Shown here piece after piece: positions 6,701 to 7,334 of a stretch of 7,334 bases of DNA. The notes under the pieces were generated by a model. That model had not been told where the DNA came from, made no database searches, and was given only the letters and a program-made list of their open reading frames with translations. The position numbers and the translations under genes are program-made. Each line of letters begins with the position of its first letter. Within the stretch, counting starts at the first letter, position 1. This stretch comes from JAJKIV01 sp036274195. GTDB taxonomy: Bacteria; Gemmatimonadota; Gemmatimonadetes; Gemmatimonadales; Gemmatimonadaceae. The stretch is taken from contig DASUGD010000239.1 of NCBI GenBank assembly GCA_036274195.1, positions 1 to 7,334 of the forward strand, read 5' to 3'.

Positions 6701-7007
6701 CGCGTGCGCGGGTCCGCGGAAGCCCGTCGAAGCGGAGGAGTCGCTGTGAGTCGGCGGCGAGCAGCGTTGCCCACACGTGCTTGCAGACCCCGTAGCTCGC
6801 CCAGGCCGGGCAGCTGCACTCGTGAACGAACTCACCCTTTGCGTTCTGGGACAGCTGGACCTGATAGATGTCCGCCCCGCGGACGGTTGCGCCGATGCCG
6901 CGCTCATCGACGGAGATGATGCGCACGACGCCGCGGCGATAGTACTGCTGGCCACGGTCGCGCGTATCGCTTGGGAAGGTCGCCGTGATTTCCGGCGGAA
7001 TCGGCAT
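3780..7007 (-). CDS. SNF2-family DEAD/DEAH-box ATPase with N-terminal SWIM zinc finger
   Basis: A 1,075-residue Swi2/Snf2 DNA-dependent ATPase, a class that translocates on duplex DNA and remodels protein-DNA complexes. Residues 64-77 hold a SWIM zinc finger (C64, C66, C75, H77). Residues about 140-600 are a long variable region typical of bacterial SNF2-associated domains. The first RecA-like lobe begins near 621 (LRHYQRDGLSWL): Walker A DDMGLGKT (646-653), VVPRSLLFNW (674-683), DEAQ box (742-745) and SGTP (770-773). The second lobe has LVFSQFTSLL (929-938), LDGQTRDRE (955-963), SLKAGGLGLNL (981-991) and DRTHRIGQ (1014-1021). All catalytic motifs are intact. The start at 7005-7007 is chosen because residues 1-12 begin the SWIM-associated region. 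The frame stays open for 100 more codons upstream, but only because it reads through heptamer repeats. No Shine-Dalgarno site precedes it. Two leucines (L802 and L372) use TTA codons that lie inside GCCTAACG octamers. No methylase, nuclease or other defence gene is adjacent, so a role in defence, repair or transcription cannot be chosen. Confidence 0.95.
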   Translation of the reverse strand: MPIPPEITATFPSDTRDRGQQYYRRGVVRIISVDERGIGATVRGADIYQVQLSQNAKGEFVHECSCPAWASYGVCKHVWATLLAADSQRLLRFDGLPRTRARGPGAVKPPELSWKRKLRRIRDRIPAFDPTPADSKFPSDRRIVYVVDLPATRLYQRGLVVDLATQRRAPNGEWGTPKQFSLREDQWADAPDPVDRQIAQMLTGAGSDARHIGSGYGVTRRYYLEPPAFGTTLRLMCESGRCRVSLTGEADPPPLTWDPGPPWELRVDVVPANGTAPTNGAPQPDEIHALRMQGWLRRGDERLALSDASILAPGLVIAHGVAAPVRDEGNHSLIVALADEGSIEVPAVEVDELLRELHALPAVPPLDLPESLGVREDRPAPRPVVRLEPDPVVSWQPAKVSATISFDYAGVIVDGDVKQVALFDEEHRRIVRRNPDAERAAREQLYALGFREEYDYRRSRNMPRIGAARMPRAMAQLVGLGWVVETDEGRVRAAGDLEVEVASGIDWFELRGGAVFGDTRASLPELLAALRQGRSSITLSDGTIGILPDVWSERFRALSGMGEGVDDAVRFTRSQVGLLDALLAAMPAAKVDETFEHARRELNSFESLQPADPPPSFNGELRHYQRDGLSWLHFLQRFGFGGCLADDMGLGKTVQALALLEERRLAKSGPSLVVVPRSLLFNWRQEATRFTPAMRVLVHEGRDRTRDPAKFTDYDLVLVTYGTLRRDAPVLAELEFDYVILDEAQAIKNSTTETAKASRLLRAKHRLAMSGTPVENRIADLWSLFEFLNPGMLGAARVFKTLGTGEEGESGRSLIARAVRPFILRRTKEEVAPELPEKLEQTIYVELEPRERKRYDDLRDHYRAALLGRIDKEGIAKSKIQILEALLRLRQAACHSALLDEKRASESSSKFDLLIPQLTEIVAEGHKALVFSQFTSLLALLKPQLDREKVVYEYLDGQTRDREERVSRFQTDPACGVFLISLKAGGLGLNLTAADYVFLLDPWWNPAVEAQAIDRTHRIGQTRRVFASRLIARDTVEEKVLELQQSKRDLAEAIIGGDSSLISRIRREDLEILLG

Positions 7008-7081
7008 CGAAAACGTCGTTGGCGAAAGGGGAACCCGGAAAAGTCGGCGGCGGTTGCCTTGTGGGCAAGTGTGAAAGAGAC

Positions 7082-7172
7082 CGGGAAACGGGACACGGGA
7101 AACGGGACACGGGAAACGGGAAACGGGACACGGGACACGGGACACGGGACACGGGACACGGGACACGGGACA
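7082..7172 (+). repeat. Heptamer tandem array, 13 units of CGGGAMA
   Basis: Thirteen uninterrupted 7-nt units of two kinds, CGGGAAA (A) and CGGGACA (C), in the order A C A C A A C C C C C C C. The GGG runs are spaced by exactly 4 nt on the plus strand, fitting the G3-N1-7 quadruplex consensus. The array has no T on the plus strand and no A on the minus strand, so no stop codon is possible in any of the six frames. Confidence 0.95.
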
Positions 7173-7237
7173 CGGAGAACCCTCGGGAGGCCAACCACGC
7201 GCAGTGAGGCATCCTGAGGGTTTCCGCCGTTTATGCG

Positions 7238-7286
7238 TTTCCCGTTTCCCGTTTCCCGTGTCCCGTTTCCCGTGTCCCGTGTCCCG
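7238..7286 (-). repeat. Heptamer tandem array, 7 units, in the opposite arm
   Basis: Seven units read on the minus strand in the order C C A C A A A (C is CGGGACA, A is CGGGAAA). This nearly matches the first seven units of the opposite array (A C A C A A C), differing at the first and last units. The array then ends in the degenerate string CGCATAAA. Confidence 0.95.
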
Positions 7287-7334
7287 GTCTCTTTCACACT
7301 TGCCCACAAGGCAACCGCCGCCGACTTTTCCGGG

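Larger units (their letters stand above)
7034..7334. repeat. Long inverted repeat upstream of the SNF2 gene, running off the window
   Basis: The arms are 7034-7132 and 7236-7334. Position x on the left pairs with 7368-x on the right over 99 nt, with only two mismatches (7087/7281 and 7129/7239). The outer 47 nt of each arm is non-repetitive, and the inner part is an array of heptamers. Between the arms, a weaker inverted match (AACCCTCGGGAGGC from 7178 against the complement of 7209-7222) shows that the symmetry continues towards the centre with indels. The right arm is cut by the window end, so the true length is unknown. Each arm contains a small dyad, TTGCC-5 nt-GGCAA (7054-7068 on the left), which could be a protein site. 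The left arm begins 27 nt upstream of the SNF2 start and must hold or neighbour its promoter. Confidence 0.9.

Noticed and set aside
3780..7007. Part of a phage-defence island such as DISARM, because of the SNF2-type helicase
   Set aside because: No methylase, phospholipase-D-type protein, DUF1998 protein or other partner is present in the window, and SWIM-SNF2 proteins also occur alone.
7082..7286. CRISPR array
   Set aside because: The repeats are contiguous 7-nt units with no spacers of conserved length, and no cas genes are nearby.

Overview
This is a GC-rich bacterial window with short intergenic gaps, mostly Shine-Dalgarno-type starts and no RNA genes or plasmid genes. The protein types (a DinB-like protein, a small coiled-coil protein, a VOC-fold protein, tandem small membrane proteins and a SWIM-SNF2 ATPase), the base composition and several families of short dispersed repeats suggest a soil or sediment bacterium. 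Gemmatimonadota is my best guess, from general familiarity rather than from any marker gene. Both ends of the window lie in repeat-like sequence, so this may be a metagenomic contig that broke at repeats.

Left part, plus strand: a DinB-superfamily protein (234-782), an 80-residue coiled-coil protein of unknown function (864-1106) and an N-acetylmuramoyl-L-alanine amidase with a C-terminal SH3-like domain (1132-1884). Between the amidase and the next, converging gene lies an inverted repeat with 9-nt internal periodicity (1926-2044). Its right arm supplies the first base of the neighbouring stop codon.

Centre: two minus-strand genes, a small protein with an MGMT/ATL-like helix motif (2044-2313) and a VOC/glyoxalase-fold protein (2461-2874). 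A gap with hairpins and a 12-bp direct repeat follows. Then comes a plus-strand tandem pair of paralogous membrane proteins (3110-3466 and 3479-3661). The second copy lacks the middle 56 residues of the first.

Right part: a GCAG-rich, partly 10-nt periodic gap separates the pair from a convergent SNF2-family ATPase of 1,075 residues with an N-terminal SWIM zinc finger (7007 down to 3780). Immediately upstream of its start is the most striking structure here, a long inverted repeat (7034 to at least the window end at 7334). Its arms are 97 of 99 nt identical and carry arrays of the heptamer CGGGAMA, 13 units on one side and 7 on the other. The arrays fit the G-quadruplex consensus.

A dispersed octamer, GCCTAACG, occurs six times, mostly inside genes, far more often than composition predicts. 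I see no evidence that the protein genes form one pathway. The novelty is mainly in the repeats and in the internally deleted membrane paralogue.
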